This document shows, piece by piece, positions 51,096 to 60,478 of a stretch of 64,000 bases of DNA. Source of the DNA: JBNKFV01 sp050289485 (GTDB lineage Bacteria; Pseudomonadota; Gammaproteobacteria; Pseudomonadales; Cellvibrionaceae). The stretch covers positions 62,001 through 126,000 of the forward strand of contig JBNKFV010000004.1 in the NCBI GenBank assembly GCA_050289485.1. The letters are read 5' to 3'. Under the pieces are notes generated by a model. The model saw only the letters and a list, made by a program, of their open reading frames with translations, was not told the DNA's origin and made no database searches. The translations under genes were made by a program, and so were the position numbers. Position 1 is the first letter of the stretch, and the number at the start of each line of letters is the position of its first letter.

Positions 51096-52502
51096 CTATT
51101 CCTTAATACTGTGCCCAGTCGATAAGGTTTGTAGAATCAGGCGTATTTTATTCAGGCTCTCGGCGTATTCCTGTTCAGGGTTTGAGTCGGCGACAATGCC
51201 GCCGCCGCCCCAGCAGTGAATATCGCGCCCGTCGTAAACGGCGGTGCGAATGGCAATATTACTGTCCATATTGCCGTTGGCGCTAAAGTAGCCGATGCTG
51301 CCGCAATAAACCGAGCGTTCAGTATTTTCCAGCTCGTGGATAATCTCCATGGCCCGCTTTTTGGGTGCACCGGTAATCGAGCCGCCAGGAAAACAGGCTT
51401 CGAGCAGGTCAATTAATGAAAATTCGTCTCTCAGTTTGCCGGTTACACTGCTAACGAGGTGGTGTACATTGGTGTAGCTTTCGAGCTTAAAAAGCTCGGG
51501 TACTTTTACGGAGAAGGCCTCGCATACCTTGCTAAGGTCGTTGCGAAGAAGGTCGACAATCATCAGGTTTTCCGCACGGTCTTTTTCGCTCTGCTGCAAT
51601 GTGAGTGCGTTAGTGTGATCTTCTGCGGGTGTGTTGCCCCGGGGCATGGTGCCTTTAATAGGGCGCGTTTCCACCTGCGCGTTTTCTACTTTTAACAATC
51701 GTTCAGGGCTTACGCTGAGCACAGCGGCACCGGGTAGCTGTATATAAGCAGAAAAAGGCGAGGGCAGATGTTGTCGCAAGTGCAGGTAGGCGGCCACTGG
51801 GCTACCCCTAAACGGGGCGGTAAAGCGATGGGTGAAGTTAACCTGATAACAATCACCAGCCTGTATGTAATCGTGTACCTTGCTAAGCGCCTTGAGGTAA
51901 GCTGACTTGCCCAATTGCCCCTCAAACTGACCAACAGTGAAGTCTTTCTCAGGCGGTGCTGTTTGCGCTCGCAGTAATTGGTTTAGCAGATCTGCCGGTA
52001 GCGTATGTTCGTAACCGGGTAGCGTAAACAGAAAACTTTGTTTTTCGTGGTGGTCCACAACCACAGCCCAAGGGTAGAGGCCTACCCAGGCATCTGGCAC
52101 ATTGGCGGTTTTACTGTGGGCGCCATGGTTGATGTCATACTGCTGGTTGCCGAGGTGATAACCAAAATACCCCAGCAAGCCGCCGATAAACGGTATGTGT
52201 TGGTGCTGTGGCTGATCGACTTGCTCCAGTAAAGCGGCCACGCGCTGATAGAAATGTTGCACGGTGGCATGGGTGCTGTGGCCCTCTGAGGTGCGAAGTG
52301 TGCCTCGGTCAAATTCTAGCCAGCGCAATGGGGATGCTGATAGTATGTCATAACGTCCCTGTTTTGGGTCGGTACTGCTATCTAGCCATATAAAATGCTT
52401 ATATGCGGACATAACGTATGCATATCCGGCACTGTCTGGTAGGTAAGGCAGGCACGTTACGCTGGCTTGGGGTTGTGGGGGCATGGTTACGTTGGGCATC
52501 AT
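51096..52502 (-). CDS. pabB: Aminodeoxychorismate synthase component I
   Basis: 468 residues. Makes aminodeoxychorismate from chorismate with the PabA amidotransferase; PabC (10298) then releases p-aminobenzoate. Chorismate-domain motifs: VNFTHRFTAPF, SPERLLKVENAQVETRPIKG, PRGNT, RAENLMIVDLLRNDLSKVC, FPGGSITGAPKKRAMEII and YCGSIGYF. An N-terminal domain with YAYVMSAY follows the TrpE/PabB pattern. Start uncertain among three close ATG codons (52502, 52499, 52484). No pabA is seen in the window. Confidence 0.95.
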   Translation of the reverse strand: MMPNVTMPPQPQASVTCLPYLPDSAGYAYVMSAYKHFIWLDSSTDPKQGRYDILSASPLRWLEFDRGTLRTSEGHSTHATVQHFYQRVAALLEQVDQPQHQHIPFIGGLLGYFGYHLGNQQYDINHGAHSKTANVPDAWVGLYPWAVVVDHHEKQSFLFTLPGYEHTLPADLLNQLLRAQTAPPEKDFTVGQFEGQLGKSAYLKALSKVHDYIQAGDCYQVNFTHRFTAPFRGSPVAAYLHLRQHLPSPFSAYIQLPGAAVLSVSPERLLKVENAQVETRPIKGTMPRGNTPAEDHTNALTLQQSEKDRAENLMIVDLLRNDLSKVCEAFSVKVPELFKLESYTNVHHLVSSVTGKLRDEFSLIDLLEACFPGGSITGAPKKRAMEIIHELENTERSVYCGSIGYFSANGNMDSNIAIRTAVYDGRDIHCWGGGGIVADSNPEQEYAESLNKIRLILQTLSTGHSIKE

Positions 52503-52605
52503 TGTATGTGTATTTTTGGCCAGCGCGCATTATACGGACGGCGTTCTTAATTGCGAATGTTTGCGCCGTCGGGTTGATACGTGTTATTGCCGTATTGGAG
52601 GATCT

Positions 52606-52908
52606 ATGGCGTTTTACCCCTTGGTCAAATTGCATCAGCTGCACGAAGGGTTTTATCAAGTATTTAATGCGGGTGGGCAGCAGGTTGTTGTCACCTGTGA
52701 TCAGGGGCGGCACCAGGTTTTTATCAATCGTTGCCCGCATATGGGGAAGCCTTTGGATCGGGCTACTCTGAACCAAGGGGTTTTACGTTGCCCGTTTCAT
52801 GGGGCCGAGTTTGATGTGCAATCCGGGCGCTGCCTCAACGGCAACGGTGGTGGTTTGCAAAAGGTGGTTCCTGCCTACGACGGCAATCTGTTGGGGGTTG
52901 ACCTTTAA
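52606..52908 (+). CDS. Small Rieske 2Fe-2S protein
   Basis: 100 residues. CPHMGKPL and CPFHGAEF form the CxH-x16-17-CxxH Rieske site. Resembles NirD/ferredoxin-type single-domain Rieske proteins. ATG 52606 has GGAGG seven bases upstream; the open frame further upstream runs back past the pabB start and is not used. Soluble, no signal peptide. Electron partner unknown. It is divergent from pabB and convergent with aceA. Confidence 0.9.
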   Translation: MAFYPLVKLHQLHEGFYQVFNAGGQQVVVTCDQGRHQVFINRCPHMGKPLDRATLNQGVLRCPFHGAEFDVQSGRCLNGNGGGLQKVVPAYDGNLLGVDL

Positions 52909-52926
52909 ACCTGCGAATAAAGGCAT

Positions 52927-52953
52927 AAAAAAGCCGCTGCACGAGGCAGCGGC
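52927..52953 (-). terminator. Intrinsic terminator of aceA
   Basis: GCCGCTGC and GCAGCGGC around a 5-base loop, followed on the reverse strand by six T (52927-52932). Confidence 0.92.
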
Positions 52954-52975
52954 AGGTGGGTACAGCAGGTAATCG

Positions 52976-54574
52976 TTAAGCAAACTGGTTCATGGTGTTG
53001 TCTTTGCCTGATGCTTTCAATGCGGCATCACCAGAGAAGTACTCTTTGTGGTCGTCGCCCATATCGGAACCCGCCATATTCTGGTGTTTTACACAGGCAA
53101 TCGTCTGGCGGATTTCCTGGCGTTGAACACCGCGAACGTAGGCCAGCATGCCATCTTCACCAAAGTAGCCTTGAGCCAGGTTGTCAGTAGATAGTGCCGC
53201 TGTGTGGTAAGTTGGCAGTGTAATCAGGTGGTGGAAAATACCCGCTTCACGCGCCGCGTCTGCCTGGAAGCTCTGAATACGACGATCTGCTTCCTGTGCG
53301 AGATCGGTGTTGTCGTACTTCTCTTCCATCAGGCCTGCACGGTCGTACGCGCTTACATCACGGCCTGACTCACTCCAGGCATCAAAAACCTGCTGGCGGA
53401 AGCTCAGTGTCCAGTTGAATGATGGGCTGTTGTTGTAAACCAGCTTGGCATTGGGTACTACTTCGCGGATACGGTTAACCATGCTGGCAATCTGGCCAAC
53501 GTGTGGTTTTTCGGTTTCGATCCACAGCAGGTCGGCACCATTTTGCAGAGAGGTAATGCAGTCGAGTACTACGCGGTCTTCACCGGTTCCTTTGCGGAAC
53601 TGGAACAGGTTGCTTGGCAGACGTTTTGGTTTCAACAACTTACCGTTGGCTTTGATGACGACATCGCCATTGTCTATATCGTCTGGCCCATCGATGATGT
53701 CGCCATCCAGGAACGAGTTGTACTGGTCACCCAAGTCACCGGGTTGATTGGTTACCGCGATTTGTTTGGTGAGGCCTGCACCGAGAGAGTCAGTACGCGC
53801 TACGATTACGCCATCGTCAACACCCAGCTCGAGGAAGGCATAACGAACGGCGCGAATTTTTGCCAAAAAGTCTTCGTGTGGCACAGTAACTTTTCCGTCT
53901 TGGTGGCCGCACTGTTTCTCGTCAGAAACCTGGTTTTCAATCTGAATACAGCAAGCACCCGCTTCAATCATTTTCTTGGCCAGCAGGTAAGTGGCTTCTT
54001 CGTTACCAAAGCCCGCGTCGATGTCGGCAATAATGGGCACCACGTGGGTTTGGAAGTTGTCGATCTGCTTTTGCAGGTTCGCTGCAGTTACTTGATCGCC
54101 AGCTTCGCGGGCTTCATCCAATTGACGGAATAAACCACCTAATTCACGAGCATCAGCTTGACGCAGGAAGGTGTAAAGCTCCTCAATCAGTGAAGACACG
54201 GCAGTTTTTTCGTGCATTGACTGGTCGGGCAGTGGGCCGAACTCAGAGCGTAGCGCGGCTATCATCCAGCCAGACAGGTACAAGTAACGCCGGTCAGTGT
54301 TGTTGAAGTGCTTTTTAATAGAGATCATCTTTTGCTGACCGATAAACCCATGCCAGCAACCGAGAGACTGGGTGTATTGGCTACTGTCTGCATCGTAACG
54401 AGCCATGTCTTTACGCATAATGGCAGCCGTGTAGCGGGCAATATCTAAACCGGTTTTAAACCGGTTTTGCGTACGCATGCGAGCCGCATACTCTGGGCTG
54501 ATCGCATCCCAGGTTTTGCCGTAGCCCTGTTTTAAGCTTGCAATGGCATCAATATCTTTCAGGTAGTTTGACAT
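52976..54574 (-). CDS. aceA: Isocitrate lyase, long form
   Basis: 532 residues, the length of the Pseudomonas enzyme, about 100 longer than the E. coli form. Splits isocitrate to glyoxylate and succinate. KQCGHQDGKV (220-229) has catalytic Cys222, in place of the common KKCGH. IIADIDAGFGNEEATYLLAK and RTDSLGAGL are the substrate loops, NNSPSFNW the C-terminal one. Its partner glcB is at 56026 on the other strand. A single-gene transcript with strong terminator. Confidence 0.97.
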   Translation of the reverse strand: MSNYLKDIDAIASLKQGYGKTWDAISPEYAARMRTQNRFKTGLDIARYTAAIMRKDMARYDADSSQYTQSLGCWHGFIGQQKMISIKKHFNNTDRRYLYLSGWMIAALRSEFGPLPDQSMHEKTAVSSLIEELYTFLRQADARELGGLFRQLDEAREAGDQVTAANLQKQIDNFQTHVVPIIADIDAGFGNEEATYLLAKKMIEAGACCIQIENQVSDEKQCGHQDGKVTVPHEDFLAKIRAVRYAFLELGVDDGVIVARTDSLGAGLTKQIAVTNQPGDLGDQYNSFLDGDIIDGPDDIDNGDVVIKANGKLLKPKRLPSNLFQFRKGTGEDRVVLDCITSLQNGADLLWIETEKPHVGQIASMVNRIREVVPNAKLVYNNSPSFNWTLSFRQQVFDAWSESGRDVSAYDRAGLMEEKYDNTDLAQEADRRIQSFQADAAREAGIFHHLITLPTYHTAALSTDNLAQGYFGEDGMLAYVRGVQRQEIRQTIACVKHQNMAGSDMGDDHKEYFSGDAALKASGKDNTMNQFA

Positions 54575-54897
54575 GGTAGTGGCTCCTGTCGTGTGCAGTG
54601 TCTAGCGTTTATGTTTTTGTTAAAACTGGTTTTTGCTTTTCTTTGTTTGCGCTTTTCTCTCGCAAGATCTGCGTGGTTAAGCGGTATGGAAAAAGTGTAT
54701 GAGAATTGATCTTAATTTAGCTAATTTATAGTTGTTATTCTCTGCATTCACAGGCTAAATTATAGGGGGTGCCATAAGGCCAAGGGCCCGTTAACACTAA
54801 TTTGGATGATCTGTTGTGGCTAAAAAGCCGCCAATTTCCAACAGTAGGCGCTTTAGGCGAGGCTTTAGCCATTCGAAGGTGGATAGAGGTGTCAAAC
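54575..54897. promoter_or_regulatory. aceA / lysR divergent control region
   Basis: 323 bases without a gene. It includes copy 3 of the dispersed repeat (54783-54804). The placement suggests the LysR protein acts on aceA. No certain promoter was identified. Confidence 0.55.
54783..54804 (+). repeat. Copy 3 of the 20-22 nt dispersed repeat
   Basis: AGGGCCCGTTAACACTAATT then TG; C in place of T at position 7 and A at the variable centre. Confidence 0.75.
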
Positions 54898-55851
54898 ATG
54901 CAGCTCGACAGGGTAGATTTAAACCTTTTGGTGTATTTGGATGTATTACTGCGCGAGCGCAACGTAACCAATGCCGCCAATCAACTGGGTATTAGCCAGC
55001 CAGCTATGAGTAATGGGTTGCGGCGCCTGCGAACCTTGTTTGACGATCCTTTGTTGATTCGTACCAGTGATGGTATGACGCCTACCGAGCGCGCACTGGA
55101 ATTGCAGCCTATTGTTCACCGGTCGTTGATGGAGCTGGAAAAAGCCATTCAGCCGCGTGCCGACTTTGATCCTTCTGCCAGTCGGCAGGTATTTCGAATG
55201 ATGGCCAGCGACTACGCTGAAGCCACGTTGATTCCGGCCTTGTTAAGCCGCTTGCATAACGAAGCACCGGGGGTTGTGCTCGATATCATGACACCCAGCG
55301 ACGTCAGCTTTCTGGATGTGGAACAAGGCAAAGTTGATCTCGCTATTAACCGTTTCGACACCTTACCGCAGTCATTCCACCAAATACCGGTATGGCGCGA
55401 TGGCTTTGTCTGCCTGATGCAGGCAGGGCATCCCATACTCGATAACTATACCCTTGACGGTTATTTGGCCGCGAATCATGTGTGGGTGAGTAAAACCGGT
55501 ATGGGTATTGGGGTAGGGGTTAACCCAGATGATGTACAGCGTTTGGGATGGGTAGATTCACACCTGAACGAGCAAGGGTTTAAGCGCAATATCACCTTGT
55601 TTACCCGCCATTATCAGGCAGCCATGATTTATGCGACAGAAAACAACTTGATTGCCACCTTACCGTCAAAGGCCGCCCGATTGTATGTGAACGATCCGGG
55701 CGTAGTCGTACGAGAACCACCTTTTGATATCCCGCCTATTGAGCTCACGCTGGCGTGGAGCCCGCTACTGCAAAACAACCCTGCGCATCGGTGGATCCGG
55801 CGCTTAGTGGTGGATGTGGCGCGTGCAATGGATGATCAATCTATTCTTTAG
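54898..55851 (+). CDS. LysR-family regulator between aceA and glcB
   Basis: 317 residues. HTH NVTNAANQLGISQPAMSNGLRRL (about 22-44) and DPLLIRTSDGMTPTERA; NodD/LeuO-like subgroup, in which the HTH is preceded by DRVDLNLLVYLDVLLRERN. An effector-binding domain follows. Its place between the two glyoxylate-shunt genes suggests it controls them, but this is inference. ATG 54898 has GAGG eight bases upstream; the longer open frame from 54802 lacks a ribosome site and contains part of the repeat. Confidence 0.88.
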   Translation: MQLDRVDLNLLVYLDVLLRERNVTNAANQLGISQPAMSNGLRRLRTLFDDPLLIRTSDGMTPTERALELQPIVHRSLMELEKAIQPRADFDPSASRQVFRMMASDYAEATLIPALLSRLHNEAPGVVLDIMTPSDVSFLDVEQGKVDLAINRFDTLPQSFHQIPVWRDGFVCLMQAGHPILDNYTLDGYLAANHVWVSKTGMGIGVGVNPDDVQRLGWVDSHLNEQGFKRNITLFTRHYQAAMIYATENNLIATLPSKAARLYVNDPGVVVREPPFDIPPIELTLAWSPLLQNNPAHRWIRRLVVDVARAMDDQSIL

Positions 55852-56025
55852 GCCGTGTTTATCGCAGTGGTTGGTTAAAAATTATCACTTTATTCATGCT
55901 GTGTATGCCTGGCATAACAACTATAAATTAGCCGTATATCCTCATCAGTGACTACACTTTGCCCAGTTCTGCTGATTGAGCGAACGCTATTGATTTAACC
56001 TCAAACCAGACAATAGGGGCTCACC

Positions 56026-58224
56026 ATGACCACTAACTTGCAGCATACGCCTGACAAAGCACAACGCATCAACACGCATGGCTTACAAGTGGCTGAGGTC
56101 TTATACCGTTTGGTGGAAGACGACATTCTGCCGGGTAGTGGTGTATCCAGTGATCAATTTTGGTCTGGTTTCGCCAATATCGTTAACGATTTGGTCCCAG
56201 AAAACCGTGCGCTATTGAAAAAGCGTGACCAGTTACAGGCGGCCATCGATGAATGGCATATGGGTAACCAGGGGCAAAAGCTCGATCTTGCGGCTTACAA
56301 ACAGTTTTTAACGGATATTGGCTATTTGGTTGCTGAGCCCGCTGGGTTTGAAATTACCACCAAGAATGTTGACGAAGAAATCGCCGCACAGCCAGGCCCT
56401 CAGTTAGTGGTGCCCGTTAAAAATGCTCGCTTTGCATTAAACGCCGCTAATGCCCGCTGGGGTAGTCTCTACGATGCCTTATATGGCACCGATGCCATTC
56501 CTGGGCAACCCAGTGGCCAAGGTTTTGACCCAGAGCGTGGCAGAAAAGTCATTGCTCGTGGTCGCGCCTTACTTGATGAGACAGCACCGTTAGCGCGGGG
56601 TAGCCATGCCGAAGTCATTAAGTATCACTGTGAAAATGGAGCGCTGATGGCTGATCTGAAAAATGGTGAGCAGTCTGCTTTGCAGCAACCCGAGAAATTT
56701 GCAGGTTTTACCGGCGCTGCGTCTTCTCCTGCTTCCATCTTACTGAAAAACAATGGCTTACATCTTGATATTCAAGTTGATTCAAACTCGTTTATCGGCA
56801 AAACAGATCCGGCGGGCGTGAAAGATATTCTGGTAGAAGCTGCCATTACCACCATTATGGATTGCGAAGACTCTGTTGCTGCGGTTGATGCTGAAGATAA
56901 AACCGAGGTTTACCGCAACTGGCTGGGCTTAATGAAAGGTGATTTGCAGGCCAGCTTTGCCAAAAGTGGCCAAATGCAGGTGCGAAAACTGGAGCAGGAT
57001 CGCCACTACCTTACCCCCAATGGCGATGCTCTTACCCTGCATGGTCGCAGTTTGCTACTGGTGCGTAATGTTGGTCATTTAATGACTATTAACGCAGTGC
57101 TGAACGAAGCGGGTGAAGAGATTCCAGAAGGTATTCTTGATGCCATGGTAACGGTGTTAGCTGCCAAGCATGATCTCAACGGCAAGGGTTTGGGTAACTC
57201 TCGTACCGGCAGTATCTATATCGTAAAACCCAAAATGCATGGCCCGGAAGAGGTAGCTTTTGCTGACAAGTTATTTGCCCGCGTTGAAGATGCCCTGGGG
57301 CTTGAACGAAATACCCTCAAAATGGGCATTATGGACGAGGAGCGTCGCACTTCGATCAACCTGAAAGCGTGCATCGAGGCTGCCAAAGCTCGGGTGGTAT
57401 TTATTAATACCGGCTTTCTTGATCGCACCGGTGATGAAATTCATACCTCTATGCAGGCTGGGCCCATGGTGCCCAAAGGCAAAATGAAACAGCAACGTTG
57501 GATTAGCGCTTACGAAGACGCCAACGTAGATGTGGGCCTCCAATGTGGCTTGCCCGGTAAGGCCCAGATTGGCAAGGGTATGTGGGCAATGCCAGATTTG
57601 ATGGCTGCGATGTTGGAGCAAAAAATTGTTCACCCGAAAATGGGCGCGAACACTGCCTGGGTGCCGTCGCCGAATGCGGCTACATTGCATGCCATGCACT
57701 ATCACCAGATTGATGTACTGGCACTGCAAAAAGAACTGGCCAAACGTGAGCCCGCCAAACTGGATGATATTCTTACTATTCCGTTGCTGGAAGACCGTAA
57801 TGCTTTGACGCCAGAAATGATTCAGCAAGAACTGGACAACAATGCGCAAGGTATTCTTGGCTACGTAGTTCGTTGGGTTGATCAAGGGGTTGGCTGTTCA
57901 AAAGTGCCTGATATTAACAATGTAGGCTTGATGGAAGATCGCGCAACGCTGCGTATTTCCAGTCAGCACATTGCCAATTGGTTACATCACGGTATTTGTA
58001 CCGAGGCGCAAGTAAAGGAAACCATGGCACGTATGGCGGCGGTGGTAGACCAGCAGAATGCGAATGACCCCAGTTACCAGCCTATGGCGGGTAATCTGGC
58101 CATTAATACCGCTTTCGCAGCGGCCAGTGCACTGGTATTTGAAGGATTGACGCAGCCCAATGGGTATACGGAGCCTTTGCTACATGCCTACCGTTTAAAG
58201 GCCAAGGCATTACAGGCGGGTTGA
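56026..58224 (+). CDS. glcB: Malate synthase G
   Basis: 732 residues. Condenses glyoxylate with acetyl-CoA to malate. Isoform G by its length and inserted domain. IMDCEDSVAAVDAEDK, SRTGSIYIVKPKMHG, MGIMDEERRTSINLKACI, FINTGFLDRTGDEIHTSM, CGLPGKAQIGKGMWAMPDLM and GANTAWVPSPNAAT are active-site or family segments. Own transcription unit: ATAGGGGC ribosome site and terminator at 58306. Together with aceA it lets the cell grow on acetate and fatty acids. Confidence 0.97.
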   Translation: MTTNLQHTPDKAQRINTHGLQVAEVLYRLVEDDILPGSGVSSDQFWSGFANIVNDLVPENRALLKKRDQLQAAIDEWHMGNQGQKLDLAAYKQFLTDIGYLVAEPAGFEITTKNVDEEIAAQPGPQLVVPVKNARFALNAANARWGSLYDALYGTDAIPGQPSGQGFDPERGRKVIARGRALLDETAPLARGSHAEVIKYHCENGALMADLKNGEQSALQQPEKFAGFTGAASSPASILLKNNGLHLDIQVDSNSFIGKTDPAGVKDILVEAAITTIMDCEDSVAAVDAEDKTEVYRNWLGLMKGDLQASFAKSGQMQVRKLEQDRHYLTPNGDALTLHGRSLLLVRNVGHLMTINAVLNEAGEEIPEGILDAMVTVLAAKHDLNGKGLGNSRTGSIYIVKPKMHGPEEVAFADKLFARVEDALGLERNTLKMGIMDEERRTSINLKACIEAAKARVVFINTGFLDRTGDEIHTSMQAGPMVPKGKMKQQRWISAYEDANVDVGLQCGLPGKAQIGKGMWAMPDLMAAMLEQKIVHPKMGANTAWVPSPNAATLHAMHYHQIDVLALQKELAKREPAKLDDILTIPLLEDRNALTPEMIQQELDNNAQGILGYVVRWVDQGVGCSKVPDINNVGLMEDRATLRISSQHIANWLHHGICTEAQVKETMARMAAVVDQQNANDPSYQPMAGNLAINTAFAAASALVFEGLTQPNGYTEPLLHAYRLKAKALQAG

Positions 58225-58305
58225 AGAAGGTTTGGGCATTGTTTCTGTGGTTGCCTGAATGTAGTGACTTTGCTGGATAGCGCACCCCCACTGTTATCCA
58301 GCAGG

Positions 58306-58331
58306 AGCCTGGCGCAAGCCAGGCTTTTTTT
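58306..58331 (+). terminator. Intrinsic terminator of glcB
   Basis: AGCCTGGC, GCAA tetraloop, GCCAGGCT and a run of T. Confidence 0.93.
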
Positions 58332-58334
58332 GTT

Positions 58335-58847
58335 TTAAAGACTGATTTCCCGCAGATCGGCAATGGCGTCGCTGTGGCGGCCCCATAAATAATCAAACTG
58401 TTCCAAATAATGTTTGGCTTCTGGCCGCGCGGCATAATTCATAAAGCCGCTATAGATCGCGTCGTCATTTTTCACCAGCAGACGCTCCCGGTCGCCAATT
58501 ACATAGCCAATGGCGTCGTCATCCGGTTCAGTGGTGAGTTTGCGAATGGCGATTTTAGAAGGGATACGCCGATGCAGCAGGCGCAGAGGGTGGCGGCCAG
58601 TAACCAGATGCTTTTCGTTTTTTAACAGTATACGAATGCTTGCTTGAGGATGGTTACGGGCCAAACGCGACATTGCTTCGATGATATTTTCCTGGCCGAA
58701 TAGCTGCGAATCGAGGTCGCTGGTGAGAACAGCAAGGTACAGTCGACTGCTGCTAAGCAACTCATATAGGTGTACCTGAAAATCTTCGAGGCTATCGAGC
58801 AGGTGCAGTTCCGGAAAGCTACTTTCGCGTTTTTGGTCGTCGGTCAT
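58335..58847 (-). CDS. DUF7931-like protein after a GNAT gene
   Basis: 170 residues, soluble. LDSLEDFQVHLYELLSSSRLYLAVLTSDLD and SRLARNHPQASIRILLKNEKHLVTGRHPL suggest a phospholipase-D-like half fold without an HKD motif. The C-terminal AAIYSGFMNYAARPE-like region (here DDAIYSGFMNYAARPEAKHY) is shared by proteins next to GNAT genes in Pseudomonas. The start overlaps the GNAT gene by 29 bases, so translation is coupled. No known function. The family name is from memory. Confidence 0.65.
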   Translation of the reverse strand: MTDDQKRESSFPELHLLDSLEDFQVHLYELLSSSRLYLAVLTSDLDSQLFGQENIIEAMSRLARNHPQASIRILLKNEKHLVTGRHPLRLLHRRIPSKIAIRKLTTEPDDDAIGYVIGDRERLLVKNDDAIYSGFMNYAARPEAKHYLEQFDYLWGRHSDAIADLREISL

Positions 58848-59289
58848 TATTAGGGCCTGGCTCTAGTACTAATTGCATACCGATATGTTCTATCCCAGCA
58901 TCCATAAAGCGCTCGCCAAATTCCTCAAAGCCTTTTTGCTGATAAAAGCCGATAGCGTTGTACTGTGAGCTTAATATGAGTGTGTTTACCGGTAGATGTA
59001 TGGCAGTTTCTATCAGGTAGTTTAGCAGTTGGTGGCCTATGCCTTTCCGTCTATAGTGTCTCAAAATGGCAAATCGGCCGATTTTCAGCGTCGTGCTATC
59101 CACTTCAACCATGCGAGCGCAGCCAACTGGCTGGTGATTTAGCCACACCAAATAATGGTGAGCGCTAGGATCAAATTGATCAATCTCTTCGCTGACCGGT
59201 ACCTGCTGTTCTTCCACAAACACCTGATATCTTATCTGGCTCAGTACCCTTTGCTGGTTAGCCCAGTTAACGCTTTCAATACGTATCAT
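58819..59289 (-). CDS. GNAT N-acetyltransferase (ElaA-like)
   Basis: 156 residues. IRYQVFVEEQQVPVSEEID, the ElaA/YjcF-type opening; IGRFAILRHYRRKGIGHQLL, the acetyl-CoA loop (R/Q-x-x-G-x-G/A); YNAIGFYQQKGFEEFGE at the end. ATG 59289 is used (GGAG 8 bases upstream) instead of the frame start at 59316; it still overlaps the roxA stop by 14 bases. Substrate unknown. Confidence 0.88.
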   Translation of the reverse strand: MIRIESVNWANQQRVLSQIRYQVFVEEQQVPVSEEIDQFDPSAHHYLVWLNHQPVGCARMVEVDSTTLKIGRFAILRHYRRKGIGHQLLNYLIETAIHLPVNTLILSSQYNAIGFYQQKGFEEFGERFMDAGIEHIGMQLVLEPGPNNDRRPKTRK

Positions 59290-60451
59290 CGGCCCACTCC
59301 AGGGCGCCTTTGGCAATCAGTTTGGTAAGTAGCATGCTACCGCCTTCGTAGTTGCAGATAGCTTGGCAATCGGCATGCGTAAATTGCCGTTGAGCAGTGA
59401 GGTAGTCTGCCAGTTCAAGGGTAGCGGGGTAGGCCTCACCATTGCAGAAAAGGGTAGTGCCACTGTAGGCCAACCGGCTCGTCAGTGCGGTTTGTACGAG
59501 TGGCTCTTGCTCATCTGTTTGTTGTAGGCGCTGTGATAACTCACTGGCTGCCTGATTGATAGCTGCCGCAAGATTGCCATCTGCTGGGTCTTGCTCATAT
59601 TTGGTTTGCGTCATATAGCGGCCAAACCATTGGGTGAGCTGTTTGGTATCGTCGGCAAAGGAACGAATAATGCGCGCTACCTGTTCAATATCGTGGGTTT
59701 GGATTTCGCCAGGGTTTTGTAACTGCCGTTGCTGGGCATCGCTAAAGCGCATGTCGTTGCTTAAATGGCTGGCTACCTCGGCGCTGAATTCGCCCAAAAT
59801 ATCGGCGTGACTGGGTGCTCTGAAGCCTATGGAATAGGTCATGCATTCACCGTTGGCAATACCCCAGTGTGCGATTTTTGGCGGCAGGTAGAGCATATCG
59901 CCGGGTTCGAGCTCCCAGTGTTGGCAGCTTTCAAACTCCGCGAGAATATTCAACGGTGTGCCTTCGATGCGTGGGCTATTAGCGTTGCAGGTTTGGCCAA
60001 TATGCCAGGTGCGCGTGCCTTCTGCTTGCAGCAGAAATACGTCGTAATAATCGAAATGGGGGCCAACCGAGCCCTGATCAACCGCATAGCTAATCATGAT
60101 GTCGTCCAGGCGCCAGTTGGGAATAAAGCGAAAGTAATCCAGTAGCTCGCTAACATCTGGCACAATCTGGTCGACGGCCTGAACCAATAGTGTCCAGTTG
60201 GTTTCTGGCAGGCGGGCAAAGTCGTGTTCAGTAAAAGGGCCGTTGCGCAATTCCCAGGGCGTTGCGCCTTGTTCGATCACCAGTCGTGATTCTACCCAGT
60301 CTTCAAGCGCCAGCCCTGCCAGTTCATCGGCACTGAGGGGTGGTTTAAATCCCGGTATGGCTTGCCGAATCAGTAATGGCTTTTGTTGCCAGTATTCCTT
60401 TAAAAATTGCTCAATGCTAATGTCGCCAAGGGTAGAGAAGGTGGGTGTCAT
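59276..60451 (-). CDS. roxA: Ribosomal protein uL16 arginine hydroxylase RoxA (YcfD)
   Basis: 391 residues. 2-oxoglutarate/Fe(II) oxygenase of the JmjC-cupin group that hydroxylates an arginine of L16. Iron ligands His132, Asp134 and His195 (GPHFDYYDVFLLQ and KIAHWGIA). SIEQFLKEYWQQKPLLIR is the family N-terminus, and a winged-helix-like C-terminal part (from about 330) is present. Oxygen-dependent, it would link translation to oxygen supply. It leads the roxA-GNAT-DUF7931 overlapping set. Confidence 0.92.
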   Translation of the reverse strand: MTPTFSTLGDISIEQFLKEYWQQKPLLIRQAIPGFKPPLSADELAGLALEDWVESRLVIEQGATPWELRNGPFTEHDFARLPETNWTLLVQAVDQIVPDVSELLDYFRFIPNWRLDDIMISYAVDQGSVGPHFDYYDVFLLQAEGTRTWHIGQTCNANSPRIEGTPLNILAEFESCQHWELEPGDMLYLPPKIAHWGIANGECMTYSIGFRAPSHADILGEFSAEVASHLSNDMRFSDAQQRQLQNPGEIQTHDIEQVARIIRSFADDTKQLTQWFGRYMTQTKYEQDPADGNLAAAINQAASELSQRLQQTDEQEPLVQTALTSRLAYSGTTLFCNGEAYPATLELADYLTAQRQFTHADCQAICNYEGGSMLLTKLIAKGALEWADDTY

Positions 60452-60478
60452 GGTGATATGAATCCATTAACGCCAGTA

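Noticed and set aside
52483..52605. N-terminal extension of the Rieske protein from 52483
   Set aside because: The extension overlaps the divergent pabB start and is rich in cysteine and arginine without pattern; GGAGG before ATG 52606 fixes the start.
53501..54133. 210-codon open frame antisense to aceA
   Set aside because: Shadow of a highly biased housekeeping gene; no start signal or domain.
57271..57885. 204-codon open frame antisense to glcB
   Set aside because: Same reason; no family resemblance.
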